Positions 5,114 to 10,936 of a stretch of 12,395 nucleotides of DNA are shown piece by piece. The stretch lies in NCBI GenBank assembly GCA_002391185.1, contig DGRY01000090.1, positions 1-12,395 of the forward strand. Direction: 5' to 3'. Numbering within the stretch: the stretch's first letter is position 1; each line of letters opens with the position of its first letter. The position numbers were made by a program, and so were the translations under genes. Under the pieces are notes generated by a model that was not told where the DNA came from, made no database searches, and saw only the letters and a program-made list of their open reading frames with translations. Origin of the DNA: Prevotella sp. UBA4376. Lineage in GTDB: Bacteria; Bacteroidota; Bacteroidia; Bacteroidales; Bacteroidaceae.

Positions 5114-5892
5114 CACAGAGCACATGCAGTACGATTGTGCTGCATGTAATGTGGCCATCCTTCGGGGTGAGAGTTGCAAGCCTCTAACACACAGCACGGG
5201 CAAGGGCCTGCATAAAGATATGTCTGCGGAAACCTCCTGAATAGGGAGTACGACGAGGGATTGTTGCACAACGAATCGTCGTAGGACATAACACTGATGC
5301 AGGAAAATGCGGAGAGCGTTCATCATTTCAGCAGTACGCCTGCTGAACGAGTACGACGAACGAATAGAGCCGCTGCCTGAGCGAACAACGCGACACTCTG
5401 TGCGGTGGTGAGTCATCGAAGTGGTCGAATGTAGTAGGCCTGGGAGCGATCAGAAAAAATCATATTCATATATTACGATTGATTCTCGCAGTTGATTGCG
5501 AGTACGATATAGAGTTGGCTACCTATCTCGAGTACGACTGTAGAAATGCAGTACGATTTATCAGAGGATAATTCGTGGTGGTTCCCGTCGAAAGGTACGA
5601 TAACACATTTAATCACTTTAGGATGAATCGGGCCGTGTGCTCATGGAGTACGATTACCCCACCGCCATAGGACAATTAGATGTTGTTCTGGACGGATGCA
5701 GGAATCTTGCTGCAGAGTACGACGAACGGCTGCAATGAAAGATATTACGAGGTGAGAGACCTCAGCATAAAGAATGGCCTGGCAGATGACCAAATCTGCC
5801 ATATCCCTCGGTTGGGGCAACGACGGCCTGCATTGTCAGGAAAGTCCCAGGTGAACGAAAGACGATAAAGAACGAAGAGGGAGAGACTACGG
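5114..5892 (+). ncRNA. Candidate large structured non-coding RNA with TACGA-rich hairpins
   Basis: No ORF here has both credible length and the start context of its neighbours. The region is rich in hairpins: ACATGCAG/CTGCATGT (5122-5147), CTCCT/GGGAG (5234-5248), TACGACGA/TCGTCGTA enclosing TTGT/ACAA (5249-5283), TTCAGCAG/CTGCTGAA (5327-5347), CTCGCA/TGCGAG (5485-5502), GAGGT/ACCTC (5749-5763) and GGCAGAT/ATCTGCC (5781-5800). TACGA occurs 11 times (5130, 5249, 5352, 5474, 5503, 5533, 5552, 5596, 5649, 5718, 5746), several times directly after a hairpin. I find no match to RNase P RNA, tmRNA or tRNA. Ends are not defined; the start could be anywhere after the stop at 5113. A decayed coding region is the main alternative. 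Confidence 0.5.
5146..5199 (+). promoter_or_regulatory. Leader motif copy 3 (UUCG hairpin plus TTGCAAGC loop)
   Basis: The motif begins GTAATGTGGCCA and ends ACAGCACGG. Hairpin one is CATCC/GGGTG (5156-5169) with a TTCG tetraloop. Hairpin two is AGAG/CTCT (5170-5185) with loop TTGCAAGC. Compared with copy 2, stem bases change in pairs while the loop is identical. No gene start follows within 700 nt, so here the motif heads the candidate structured RNA. Confidence 0.6.
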
Positions 5893-5920
5893 GAGAGAGT
5901 GGAATTACCTCCGCTCTCTC
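5893..5920 (+). other. Pre-gene hairpin (block start)
   Basis: GAGAGAG-TGGA (5893-5903) pairs over 11 bp, with one wobble, with TCCG-CTCTCTC (5910-5920); loop ATTACC. It is followed by ATTTACCAAACATT and the start at 5948, the same tail as the later intercistronic elements. It has no U-tract. Confidence 0.7.
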
Positions 5921-5947
5921 TTACTATTTACCAAACATTTTACGAAT

Positions 5948-6175
5948 ATGAAAAAGCATTTTAGAATGATTGCAGGCATTATCCTGCACCCTGTGAGAAT
6001 GATTATTGCTCGTTATTATCGCAAGACTTATGAGAGCATCATACGTCGCCACATTGCCGAGAACTGGTATTGGAAGGACCACGACAGGATGCACAACATG
6101 AGTGATGTGACGAACACGGCTTACACGAAGAGCGACATTTACGCTCGTCTCATGGAAGAAACGGCACTTTATTAG
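5948..6175 (+). CDS. Hypothetical small basic protein, 75 aa
   Basis: It starts MKKHFRMIAGIILHPVRMII and is basic, with an amphipathic or weakly hydrophobic N-terminal segment (about 6-22) that could contact a membrane, followed by a charged region with several tyrosines and histidines (RYYRKTYESIIRRHIAENWY). No family is recognised. The start has the conserved context ACGAAT-ATG. It is the first gene of the hairpin-punctuated block, and the stop TAG merges into AGTCTCTC and a hairpin 6 nt later. Confidence 0.78.
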   Translation: MKKHFRMIAGIILHPVRMIIARYYRKTYESIIRRHIAENWYWKDHDRMHNMSDVTNTAYTKSDIYARLMEETALY

Positions 6176-6181
6176 TCTCTC

Positions 6182-6197
6182 GCAGCCGAACGGCTGC
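6182..6197 (+). other. Intercistronic hairpin element 1
   Basis: GCAGCC pairs with GGCTGC around GAAC. It lies 6 nt after the TAG stop at 6173-6175 (TAGTCTCTC) and is followed by ACCACAAACCAATT and the next start. Confidence 0.75.
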
Positions 6198-6224
6198 ACC
6201 ACAAACCAATTAAAATGTACGACT

Positions 6225-6422
6225 ATGAAGAAATTCCTGCAAATCTCGAGAACAATCTTGAGTCTGAGTATTATTACTCTGATTAGCTTTGCCATCTGTG
6301 CTGTTATCGCGTTGACCATCATCTACATTTTTGGCATTAATGATGTCACCATCAGGGCTGGTGCATGTATCATGTTCTTTGGCACCATCCTGGTTGCTCT
6401 CATTCTTGGAGCATTTGATTAA
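6225..6422 (+). CDS. Small membrane protein with two transmembrane segments, 65 aa
   Basis: The sequence starts MKKFLQISRT. Two clear hydrophobic stretches follow: about residues 11-35 (LSLSIITLISFAICAVIALT and on) and about 44-63 (AGACIMFFGTILVALILGAF). It has a short basic N-terminus and ends in a single aspartate. No family is recognised. Short two-helix phage proteins include holins and inner-membrane modulators of the host, but no lysis gene is seen nearby, so this remains open. The start context is ACGACT-ATG. The stop TAA is followed by CAAAGTCT and a long hairpin. Confidence 0.85.
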   Translation: MKKFLQISRTILSLSIITLISFAICAVIALTIIYIFGINDVTIRAGACIMFFGTILVALILGAFD

Positions 6423-6434
6423 CAAAGTCTCATT

Positions 6435-6463
6435 GATTTTTGTGGCAAAAAGCTGCAAAAATC
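6435..6463 (+). other. Intercistronic hairpin element 2
   Basis: GATTTTTG (6435-6442) pairs with CAAAAATC (6456-6463). The stem extends inward through TGGC/GCTG with two wobbles to a five-A loop. It begins 12 nt after the stop. This hairpin argues against using the in-frame ATG at 6440 as the start of the next gene. Confidence 0.65.
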
Positions 6464-6493
6464 GCTCATGTTTCACTAAATAGAATGAACGAT

Positions 6494-6769
6494 ATGGATA
6501 AGTTAAAGAAATTGCAGATGTTAGCTCGTGTTCTCAGAGAGCACAGCGGCTACAAAGGTAACAAAAAGTCAGACCATCACAACAGGTTTAACTTCAAGTT
6601 TAACAAGGATGACATCGGTGGTCCGAGTATTGACATCTATAATGCAGAGAAGGGTGCAAATCTCTTCCTGTGGCCTGAGCTTATCGAGCTGTGTCATGGC
6701 TTTGGTCTGTCTCATTACATTACCTATGACCAATTTGACCTCAAAGAGGTGGTGTTACGCATCTACTAA
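6494..6769 (+). CDS. Hypothetical protein, 91 aa
   Basis: I place the start at 6494 (MDKLKKLQMLARVLREHSGY), preceded by ATGAACGAT, as at other starts in the block. Upstream in-frame ATGs at 6440 and 6485 are less likely; the first lies inside a hairpin. The N-terminal 25 residues form a basic helix. The rest has FNFKFNKDDIGGPSIDIYNA and a C-terminal LSHYITYDQFDLKEVVLRIY, consistent with a small alpha/beta fold. No family is recognised. The stop is TAA, followed by GTCTCTC and a hairpin. Confidence 0.78.
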   Translation: MDKLKKLQMLARVLREHSGYKGNKKSDHHNRFNFKFNKDDIGGPSIDIYNAEKGANLFLWPELIELCHGFGLSHYITYDQFDLKEVVLRIY

Positions 6770-6776
6770 GTCTCTC

Positions 6777-6792
6777 GGCTCCTGATGGAGCC
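6777..6792 (+). other. Intercistronic hairpin element 3
   Basis: GGCTCC pairs with GGAGCC around TGAT, 7 nt after the TAA stop. It is followed by an A/C-rich spacer containing TTAACCCC. Confidence 0.75.
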
Positions 6793-6824
6793 ACATAGTT
6801 ATTAACCCCAAAAATGAATGAATT

Positions 6825-7082
6825 ATGAAACAGAACAAGTTATTCAAAACGACTGCAATTTTCAAGTGTATCATCACTCTCAAGAATGGAGCGCATAAGA
6901 TTGTGCGCATGACCATTGACAAGGTGGCCTCTGTCACCTGTGCTGTCCGTGACCTCAAGAATGTAGGAATCGTCAGTAAGCGTCATGTTGACCTTCTGAA
7001 ACAGTTGGAGATACAAGCCTATCAGATTGCCGGATGCCGTTTCATCAACGAGCGTACGGGCCAGGAATTGCTCTCACTTTAG
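6825..7082 (+). CDS. Hypothetical basic protein, 85 aa
   Basis: It starts MKQNKLFKTTAIFKCIITLK. It has a probable N-terminal beta hairpin (FKCIITLKNGAHKIVRMTID), then a basic helix and a C-terminal segment with GCRFINERTGQELLSL. No family is recognised. The start lies in ATGAATT-ATG, the same 3' leader as the gene at 10937; both follow a TTAACCCC-type spacer, so the two genes share a spacer subtype. Its stop is TAG, merging into AGTCTCTC. Confidence 0.78.
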   Translation: MKQNKLFKTTAIFKCIITLKNGAHKIVRMTIDKVASVTCAVRDLKNVGIVSKRHVDLLKQLEIQAYQIAGCRFINERTGQELLSL

Positions 7083-7088
7083 TCTCTC

Positions 7089-7106
7089 GGTGGCTGAACG
7101 GCCACC
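7089..7106 (+). other. Intercistronic hairpin element 4
   Basis: GGTGGC pairs with GCCACC around TGAACG, 6 nt after the TAG stop; followed by ACCACAAACCAAATC. Confidence 0.78.
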
Positions 7107-7129
7107 ACCACAAACCAAATCGAACAAAT

Positions 7130-7312
7130 ATGATATACGGAACTTACAAGATTATCAAGGATTGTGGTTTTTGGTGTGTTGGCCGTCTTGTGCGTGTCAA
7201 TAAGGATGGAGAGCAAATCTACCGTCGCGTCAGCAATCACTATTCCTTCCGTGGCTGGGCGCAAGCATTCTGCAGGCGCATGAAGATACAGCCAATCAAT
7301 TACGAATCGTAA
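7130..7312 (+). CDS. Hypothetical protein, 60 aa
   Basis: I place the start at ATG 7130 (MIYGTYKIIKDCGFWCVGRL), after the hairpin and CGAACAAAT; an in-frame ATG at 7034 lies inside the upstream gene and its ORF reads through the hairpin, so it is unlikely. The protein is basic with a YKIIKDCGFWCVGRL strand pair and a helix-like FRGWAQAFCRRMKI. The pattern (gysI...i..G...r...F.sweeA..fId) is common in small phage proteins, but I can name no family. Stop TAA. Confidence 0.78.
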   Translation: MIYGTYKIIKDCGFWCVGRLVRVNKDGEQIYRRVSNHYSFRGWAQAFCRRMKIQPINYES

Positions 7313-7320
7313 AGTCTTTT

Positions 7321-7361
7321 GGCATGGGTGGGTTTTATTCGTTCGTTCGCCTGCCTGTGCT
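7321..7361 (+). other. Intercistronic hairpin element 5 (long, wobble-rich)
   Basis: The 12-nt arms 7321-7332 and 7350-7361 pair throughout, with several G-U pairs, around a 17-nt loop containing TTCGTTCGTTCG, the complement of the GAACGA repeat. It starts 8 nt after the TAA stop (AAGTCTTTT). It differs in size from the other elements. Confidence 0.55.
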
Positions 7362-7387
7362 GCTATGAACCAATAAAATGAACGGAT

Positions 7388-7729
7388 ATGAATAAACAAG
7401 AATTGCAGGAAATCCTCGCTGAGATTTTTGAGGACGAAATCTATGACATCTGTGACGAGATTAAGCAGGATGCCATCATCAGCAGCGTTACTACTGTGGC
7501 TTTGAATCTACACAACGGAATGAAAACCATTGTATTAATGCTTGGTGGCTATCAGTTCAAAGTCATCAATCGTGTTGGTGGTTCTGTCAGTTGCTCACAC
7601 AACGACTATACGACGGTGAGCGACACGTTATACAAGCCATTCCCTAATGATGGGGAGCACGACCTCAAGGAATGCTGCAAGAATCTCGTTGAGATGATGA
7701 ATGAAGCGTGGTACGCTTGGAATAATTAG
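7388..7729 (+). CDS. Hypothetical acidic protein, 113 aa
   Basis: It starts MNKQELQEILAEIFEDEIYD. The acidic helical N-terminus (1-30) is followed by a beta-rich region (SVTTVALNLHNGMKTIVLML, GYQFKVINRV) and a C-terminal helix (KECCKNLVEMMNEAWYAW). No family is recognised. The start follows GAACGGAT as at 4754. The stop TAG leads into TCTCTCTC and a hairpin. It is a soluble accessory protein of unknown role. Confidence 0.82.
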   Translation: MNKQELQEILAEIFEDEIYDICDEIKQDAIISSVTTVALNLHNGMKTIVLMLGGYQFKVINRVGGSVSCSHNDYTTVSDTLYKPFPNDGEHDLKECCKNLVEMMNEAWYAWNN

Positions 7730-7736
7730 TCTCTCT

Positions 7737-7752
7737 CGGGCTGTGTGGCCCG
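7737..7752 (+). other. Intercistronic hairpin element 6
   Basis: CGGGC pairs with GCCCG around TGTGTG, 7 nt after the TAG stop; followed by AACGAATAACCAAATTGAACGATT and the start at 7777. Confidence 0.72.
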
Positions 7753-7776
7753 AACGAATAACCAAATTGAACGATT

Positions 7777-7953
7777 ATGCCAAAAGGATTTGCTATCAAG
7801 TACGAGGACTTGTTTTACACGACAGAGCCTCCTTGTTGGGGACCGACGTTTACTCCGCATAAGGAGAAAGCGCACATTTTCCCTTCCGAGAAAGAAGCAC
7901 GTCAGAAAGCTGACGATCTTACTACGTTCACTCTGAACATTATTCAGATGTAG
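7777..7953 (+). CDS. Hypothetical protein, 58 aa
   Basis: It is a short gene starting MPKGFAIKYEDLFYTTEPPC and ending FTLNIIQM. It shares the MPKG start with the small gene at 8759, and both have a Trp-Gly pair early on (CWGPTF here, RWGRYF there), then a basic helix; here the helix is HIFPSEKEARQKADDL. A shared family of phage proteins with a swFtp...A..f pattern is possible. The start context is GAACGATT-ATG. The coding call rests on the start context, position between two hairpin elements and protein-like composition. Confidence 0.78.
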   Translation: MPKGFAIKYEDLFYTTEPPCWGPTFTPHKEKAHIFPSEKEARQKADDLTTFTLNIIQM

Positions 7954-7960
7954 CTCTATT

Positions 7961-7986
7961 TTCAGTTTAGCGCACACTAAACTGAA
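7961..7986 (+). other. Intercistronic hairpin element 7
   Basis: TTCAGTTTAG pairs perfectly over 10 bp with CTAAACTGAA around CGCACA, 7 nt after the TAG stop. It is followed by CTATTCACCAAAACAAT. It is AT-richer than the others. Confidence 0.75.
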
Positions 7987-8009
7987 CTATTCACCAAAAC
8001 AATACGAGT

Positions 8010-8468
8010 ATGTTACAATCAGAGTTTTATGACAGGACGCATATCAAGCTCTCAGGAGATGAATATGCAGATGTAGAGAACATCTACAACAACGTGAAGA
8101 TGCAAAAGGATGCCTTCTGCCAGCATTGGATTGAAGAAAAGGATAATCCGCTGTTCAAGGAGTTGGCCGAAGCATTCTGCAAGCAGACGAAAGAGTTGCT
8201 GCAGGCTCAGAGCGACCTCGGCACCATCGAGAACAAATACAAGAGCGAGATTGAGGCCATTAAGAAAGAGAATGAGCGCATCCTCTCTGACAAGGAAGAG
8301 ACTCACAAATCTCTGGGTCGTAAGATTATTGAGAATATCGACGACGAAGTACGTTTGCACGATATTCTTGAGGAAGAGTTCACGATAGATTTCATCATCA
8401 AGGTCAAGCTGTATAATGACATGGAGCTTGAGCGTAGTGAGCGAGACTATCTAATCGGTAAGCTTTAG
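8010..8468 (+). CDS. Hypothetical coiled-coil protein, 152 aa
   Basis: It starts MLQSEFYDRTHIKLSGDEYA. The N-terminal domain (1-45) has the pattern FYDRThIkLSgDEY...Y...KDaFCqhWIee, which I recall from small Bacteroidetes phage proteins of unknown function. Residues about 50-105 form a charged helix or coiled coil (EAFCKQTKELLQAQSDLGTI, EIEAIKKENERILSDKEET). The C-terminus is helical and charged (LYNDMELERSERDYLIGKL). The start context is ACGAGT-ATG, and the stop TAG leads to TCTTT and a hairpin. Function is unknown; the coiled coil suggests oligomerisation. Confidence 0.82.
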   Translation: MLQSEFYDRTHIKLSGDEYADVENIYNNVKMQKDAFCQHWIEEKDNPLFKELAEAFCKQTKELLQAQSDLGTIENKYKSEIEAIKKENERILSDKEETHKSLGRKIIENIDDEVRLHDILEEEFTIDFIIKVKLYNDMELERSERDYLIGKL

Positions 8469-8474
8469 TCTTTA

Positions 8475-8492
8475 GGAGCCTTGAACGGCTCC
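8475..8492 (+). other. Intercistronic hairpin element 8
   Basis: GGAGCC pairs with GGCTCC around TTGAAC, 6 nt after the TAG stop (TAGTCTTTA); followed by GCTATTCACCAAACATT, nearly the same tail as element 7. Confidence 0.78.
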
Positions 8493-8516
8493 GCTATTCA
8501 CCAAACATTAAAGAAT

Positions 8517-8756
8517 ATGGAGAAATTATTAAGGTCAAATCTTCATCTTGTCGGCTCTGCTGGCAACTTGGAGCATCTTTGTGCGTTCGCTAAGCAACGT
8601 CTTTGTTGGGCGCAGCTTTTTACCTCTGAGAGTACGCGCTACGAATCCCGGATGGGTAAGGTGTACGATGTGAGCAATCTCAACGGCCTTGTTCCTGACA
8701 TGGTAATCATTCAGACCAAGGTACGCTGTTCTCTTTTCAGAATCAAAGAGCAATAG
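8517..8756 (+). CDS. Hypothetical protein, 79 aa
   Basis: I place the start at 8517 (MEKLLRSNLHLVGSAGNLEH), after AAAGAAT; the in-frame ATG at 8481 lies within the hairpin. The protein has a basic, helical N-terminal half (LCAFAKQRLCWAQLF) and a C-terminal half with VYDVSNLNGLVPDMVIIQTK that could form strands. No family is recognised. It is separated by only 2 nt from the next gene and has no hairpin there, so those two are probably translated together. Confidence 0.78.
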   Translation: MEKLLRSNLHLVGSAGNLEHLCAFAKQRLCWAQLFTSESTRYESRMGKVYDVSNLNGLVPDMVIIQTKVRCSLFRIKEQ

Positions 8757-8758
8757 CT

Positions 8759-8917
8759 ATGCCAAAGGGTAAGGTCAAGTGGCTCACATTTACGGACAAT
8801 CCGAGGTGGGGCCGTTACTTCATTGGAGAAAGCGACTCACGGGGTGAAGCTATCGACAAAGGTAAGGCAGCAAACAAAGGTAAGTTCGTTGTTGAACGAA
8901 GAGTAAAATTCAAGTAA
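8759..8917 (+). CDS. Hypothetical very basic protein, 52 aa
   Basis: This short gene encodes MPKGKVKWLTFTDNPRWGRY through VVERRVKFK. It is strongly basic with two Trp. Its MPKG start and WG pair recall the gene at 7777. The start codon is 2 nt after the upstream TAG, suggesting reinitiation. It ends in TAA and is followed by TCTCTCG and a hairpin, the block's normal gene end, which supports it as a real gene. A nucleic-acid contact is plausible from charge alone. Confidence 0.72.
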   Translation: MPKGKVKWLTFTDNPRWGRYFIGESDSRGEAIDKGKAANKGKFVVERRVKFK

Positions 8918-8923
8918 TCTCTC

Positions 8924-8943
8924 GCGGCTCTTGCATGGGCCGC
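8924..8943 (+). other. Intercistronic hairpin element 9 (TTGCAT loop)
   Basis: GCGGCTC pairs with GGGCCGC, with one wobble, around TTGCAT, 6 nt after the TAA stop. Elements 10 and 13 have the same loop with different stems. Confidence 0.78.
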
Positions 8944-8971
8944 ACAAACAACCCTTTAAAACTGAAAGAAT

Positions 8972-9859
8972 ATGGAAAGAAGAGAAAAAGTAAATGCCAT
9001 CAAGAGTCTGGCAGTAAGTAGCGGACGGATGATTAGTATGGACCCGGAAAGTTGGGGCGAGCATCGTCTGGACGCTTTGGAATCTGAGTTGCAGGAGTTT
9101 CTTGCGCAACTTCCCGAAGAGGTACGTGACGAGTACGAAGATAAGTACATCGGCAAATACAAAGAATGGCTCTATGCTATGAGCCGTTGTGTATCTCAGA
9201 TGGTGACGGGTGCAGGTGGTTGGACGGCTGCTAAGCTACGACGCAAGCAGAAGAATGACCAGTACGAACGTAATGCACGCGAACGTCTTGATAAGTGGGC
9301 CGAAAAGGTCATCAAACGTTGCAATCGCCAAGAACGCATGACTGGCTGGGCCGAAGTCGAACGTCTGCAAGAAAAGCTTGACAGCTTGACTGCAGCCCAG
9401 GAGATGATGAAAGCGGCCAACAGAATCATTCGCAACAAGAATCTTGCAGAGGTTGAAAAGGTTGACGAGTTGGTTGCCCTTGGTCATAGCGAACAGGATG
9501 CAATACACTTGATGGAGCCAGATTTCTGCGGACGTATCGGATATGCTGACTACGCATTGAGGAACAATCTTGCCACCATAAAGGACACGGAAGCCAAAAT
9601 CAAGCGTCATGCTGCAATGGCAGAGCGTGCAAGAGGTGGTGACGAGGTTCACGAATACAAGTGGGGAAAGCTTGTTGTTGCATTCGGTGACGAACGCTAC
9701 CGCTTCATCTTCGATGGAAAGCCAGCCCCGAACGTCATCAGCCTCATGAAGAGCAATGCTTTCAAATGGAGTCCTTCAAACTCAGCGTGGCAGCGTCAGA
9801 TTACCGTCAACGCAAAGTATGCCGTGAAGCGTATGATTGAACAGCTCAACAACATGTAG
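8972..9859 (+). CDS. Phage/plasmid-type protein with C-terminal FDGKP...WSPSxxAWQRQ domain, 295 aa
   Basis: It starts MERREKVNAIKSLAVSSGRM. Residues about 70-85 hold SRCVSQMVTGAGGWTAAKLR, resembling a recurrent segment (S-x-MITGPAxFP) that I recall from large phage and plasmid proteins. This is followed by a long helical region with EKLDSLTAAQEMMKAANRII, and then a PDFCGRIGYADYALRNNLAT segment. The last 50 residues contain FIFDGKPAPNVISLMKSNAF and KWSPSNSAWQRQITVNAKYA, closely matching a C-terminal module of such proteins in Bacteroidetes mobile elements and phages. The role is not established; anti-restriction or DNA-metabolism links have been suggested by context elsewhere. The start context is GAAAGAAT-ATG. 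It is one of the two largest genes here and the best conserved by motif. Confidence 0.88.
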   Translation: MERREKVNAIKSLAVSSGRMISMDPESWGEHRLDALESELQEFLAQLPEEVRDEYEDKYIGKYKEWLYAMSRCVSQMVTGAGGWTAAKLRRKQKNDQYERNARERLDKWAEKVIKRCNRQERMTGWAEVERLQEKLDSLTAAQEMMKAANRIIRNKNLAEVEKVDELVALGHSEQDAIHLMEPDFCGRIGYADYALRNNLATIKDTEAKIKRHAAMAERARGGDEVHEYKWGKLVVAFGDERYRFIFDGKPAPNVISLMKSNAFKWSPSNSAWQRQITVNAKYAVKRMIEQLNNM

Positions 9860-9865
9860 CCTTTA

Positions 9866-9885
9866 GCCTGCCTTGCATGGTGGGC
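9866..9885 (+). other. Intercistronic hairpin element 10 (TTGCAT loop)
   Basis: GCCTGCC pairs with GGTGGGC, with two wobbles, around TTGCAT, 6 nt after the TAG stop; followed by ACCACAAACCAATAC. Confidence 0.76.
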
Positions 9886-9909
9886 ACCACAAACCAATAC
9901 ATTAGGAAT

Positions 9910-10107
9910 ATGCCACACATTATCATGCACAAAGGCGTAGAAATACGCCAGTACGGAACACAGCCGGGCGAGAGTGTTTATCCTCTCTGCTTTACCGACG
10001 ATCTTGAGCAGCAGAACATGTGTAATAGTGACGGTGGAAACATCGTCAAGATGCACGATTCTCTTTGGGATGCTAAGGCTTATATTGACCAACACGTAAA
10101 ATCATGA
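9910..10107 (+). CDS. Hypothetical protein, 65 aa
   Basis: I place the start at 9910 (MPHIIMHKGVEIRQYGTQPG), after TTAGGAAT; the in-frame ATG at 9877 lies in the hairpin. An N-terminal strand pair is followed by CFTDDLEQQNMCNS and a C-terminal helix HDSLWDAKAYIDQHVKS, a common ending of small phage proteins (S-x-x-D-A-K-x-Y-I-D). It has no further similarity that I can name. It is followed after only 3 nt by the next gene with no hairpin, so the pair is probably translationally coupled. Confidence 0.8.
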   Translation: MPHIIMHKGVEIRQYGTQPGESVYPLCFTDDLEQQNMCNSDGGNIVKMHDSLWDAKAYIDQHVKS

Positions 10108-10110
10108 GCC

Positions 10111-10344
10111 ATGGAGTACGAAACAAATTGCACTCAGATAAACATCACAAAGTGGAATGCTCTGATGAAGGGAGCCAGGAAATGCAGCTATAAGAAGCTT
10201 GTTGCCCGAATAAAGAAAGAGATTCCCTCGCTCTATGAGTCGCTGTGCCTGAACTTCTACAATCCGTGGGAAGGTGACTGTCAGCAGACAAAGACGCACT
10301 ACATCTTGGTACACTCTGGCATAGAGTATTTTATCAGAAAGTAG
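10111..10344 (+). CDS. Hypothetical protein, 77 aa
   Basis: It starts MEYETNCTQINITKWNALMK and contains a basic helical region (GARKCSYKKLVARIKKEIPS) and a C-terminal YNPWEGDCQQTKTHYILVHS-type stretch that looks like beta strands. No family is recognised. The start context lacks T at -1 (AGCC-ATG), in keeping with coupling to the gene ending 3 nt upstream. The stop TAG merges into AGTCTGAC and a hairpin, the usual gene end in this block. Confidence 0.8.
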   Translation: MEYETNCTQINITKWNALMKGARKCSYKKLVARIKKEIPSLYESLCLNFYNPWEGDCQQTKTHYILVHSGIEYFIRK

Positions 10345-10350
10345 TCTGAC

Positions 10351-10378
10351 ACCATTTCGCTGACACCAACGAAATGGT
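10351..10378 (+). other. Intercistronic hairpin element 11
   Basis: ACCATTTCG pairs perfectly over 9 bp with CGAAATGGT around a 10-nt loop CTGACACCAA, 6 nt after the TAG stop. TGACACCA occurs twice (10347 and 10361). It is followed by ACGATTAACCCCTAAAC. Confidence 0.76.
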
Positions 10379-10405
10379 ACGATTAACCCCTAAACTTATA
10401 GGAAT

Positions 10406-10741
10406 ATGGAAACAAATGCAGTAGAAAAAGATGCTAAGCGCATCCACGAAGTGACAGGCCGACCAATGGCTGAGTGTGAAGAGCAGGCAAAGCAGATTGC
10501 CGAGTGTGTACGTGAAATGTGTGACCGCGTGGTGGAGTTCTTTTATCTTAAGAAGGATGGAACCACACGACAGGCTTTCGGTACGCTTCAGCAGGAAGTT
10601 GTCATTGCTCATGTGACAAGTCAACCTAACAAAGAGCCGAACCCTGACCTTGTAACGTACTTTGATACTGAGGCTCAGGCATGGCGTTCCTTCAAGAAGG
10701 TTAACTTCAAGAGCTACGTAAAGCAGGGACAACAGGCATGA
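10406..10741 (+). CDS. DUF2693/WYL_2-like SH3-fold protein, 111 aa
   Basis: It starts METNAVEKDAKRIHEVTGRP. After an N-terminal helix (about 10-45), residues about 45-62 read VVEFFYLKKDGTTRQAFGTL, and residues about 80-103 read LVTYFDTEAQAWRSFKKVNF. This pair (V-x-F-x-Y-x-K-x-D-G-T-x-R-x-A-x-G-T-L, then Y-x-D-x-E-x-x-x-W-R-S-F) matches what I recall of the small beta-barrel DUF2693/WYL_2 proteins of Bacteroidetes phages and mobile elements. Function is unknown. The start context is TTAGGAAT-like (ATAGGAAT-ATG). Its stop overlaps the next start as ATGA. Confidence 0.85.
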   Translation: METNAVEKDAKRIHEVTGRPMAECEEQAKQIAECVREMCDRVVEFFYLKKDGTTRQAFGTLQQEVVIAHVTSQPNKEPNPDLVTYFDTEAQAWRSFKKVNFKSYVKQGQQA

Positions 10742-10875
10742 CGAATATTGCGAAATATGCTTGGTGTTTCTTCCTTGCCGCATTGACACTTGGCATATGG
10801 ACGATACCAATAGTTATTGTCCTGGTCATTGTCAATCTCTATCTTATTAAAAAGCATCCCGAATGGTACAAATGA
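10738..10875 (+). CDS. Small single-pass membrane protein, 45 aa
   Basis: The gene starts at ATG 10738, overlapping the upstream TGA as ATGA. It encodes MTNIAKYAWCFFLAALTLGI then a continuous hydrophobic stretch to about residue 36, ending KKHPEWYK. A single transmembrane helix with a basic C-terminal tail is clear. Translational coupling is probable because there is no hairpin at this junction. The role is unknown; tiny phage membrane proteins often modulate host membrane functions. It ends in TGA followed by AGTCTTAAGCC and a hairpin, which supports it as a real gene end. Confidence 0.82.
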   Translation: MTNIAKYAWCFFLAALTLGIWTIPIVIVLVIVNLYLIKKHPEWYK

Positions 10876-10883
10876 AGTCTTAA

Positions 10884-10902
10884 GCCGTGCAAAGGACACG
10901 GC
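10884..10902 (+). other. Intercistronic hairpin element 12
   Basis: GCCGTG pairs with CACGGC around CAAAGGA, 8 nt after the TGA stop; followed by ACACATTTTATTAACCCC, the TTAACCCC spacer type. Confidence 0.76.
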
Positions 10903-10936
10903 ACACATTTTATTAACCCCTAAAAAGTAATGAATT

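Noticed and set aside
5108..5416. 102-codon minus-strand ORF opposite the TACGA-rich region
   Set aside because: Arg/Ser/Leu/Cys-rich translation typical of the complement of structured RNA, against the direction of all neighbours, and overlapping the end of the 119-aa gene.
5837..5850. GGAAAGTCC as the conserved core of RNase P RNA
   Set aside because: Only this short string matches; the other conserved regions are absent and the position is wrong.
5680..5868. 62-codon ORF in the TACGA-rich region
   Set aside because: It starts in TTAG-ATG without T at -1, crosses several strong hairpins, and does not resemble a protein; more likely chance.
6440..6493. Upstream starts at 6440 or 6485 for the 91-aa gene
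   Set aside because: 6440 is inside a hairpin; 6485 is close to the upstream spacer. 6494 fits the GAACGAT-ATG pattern.
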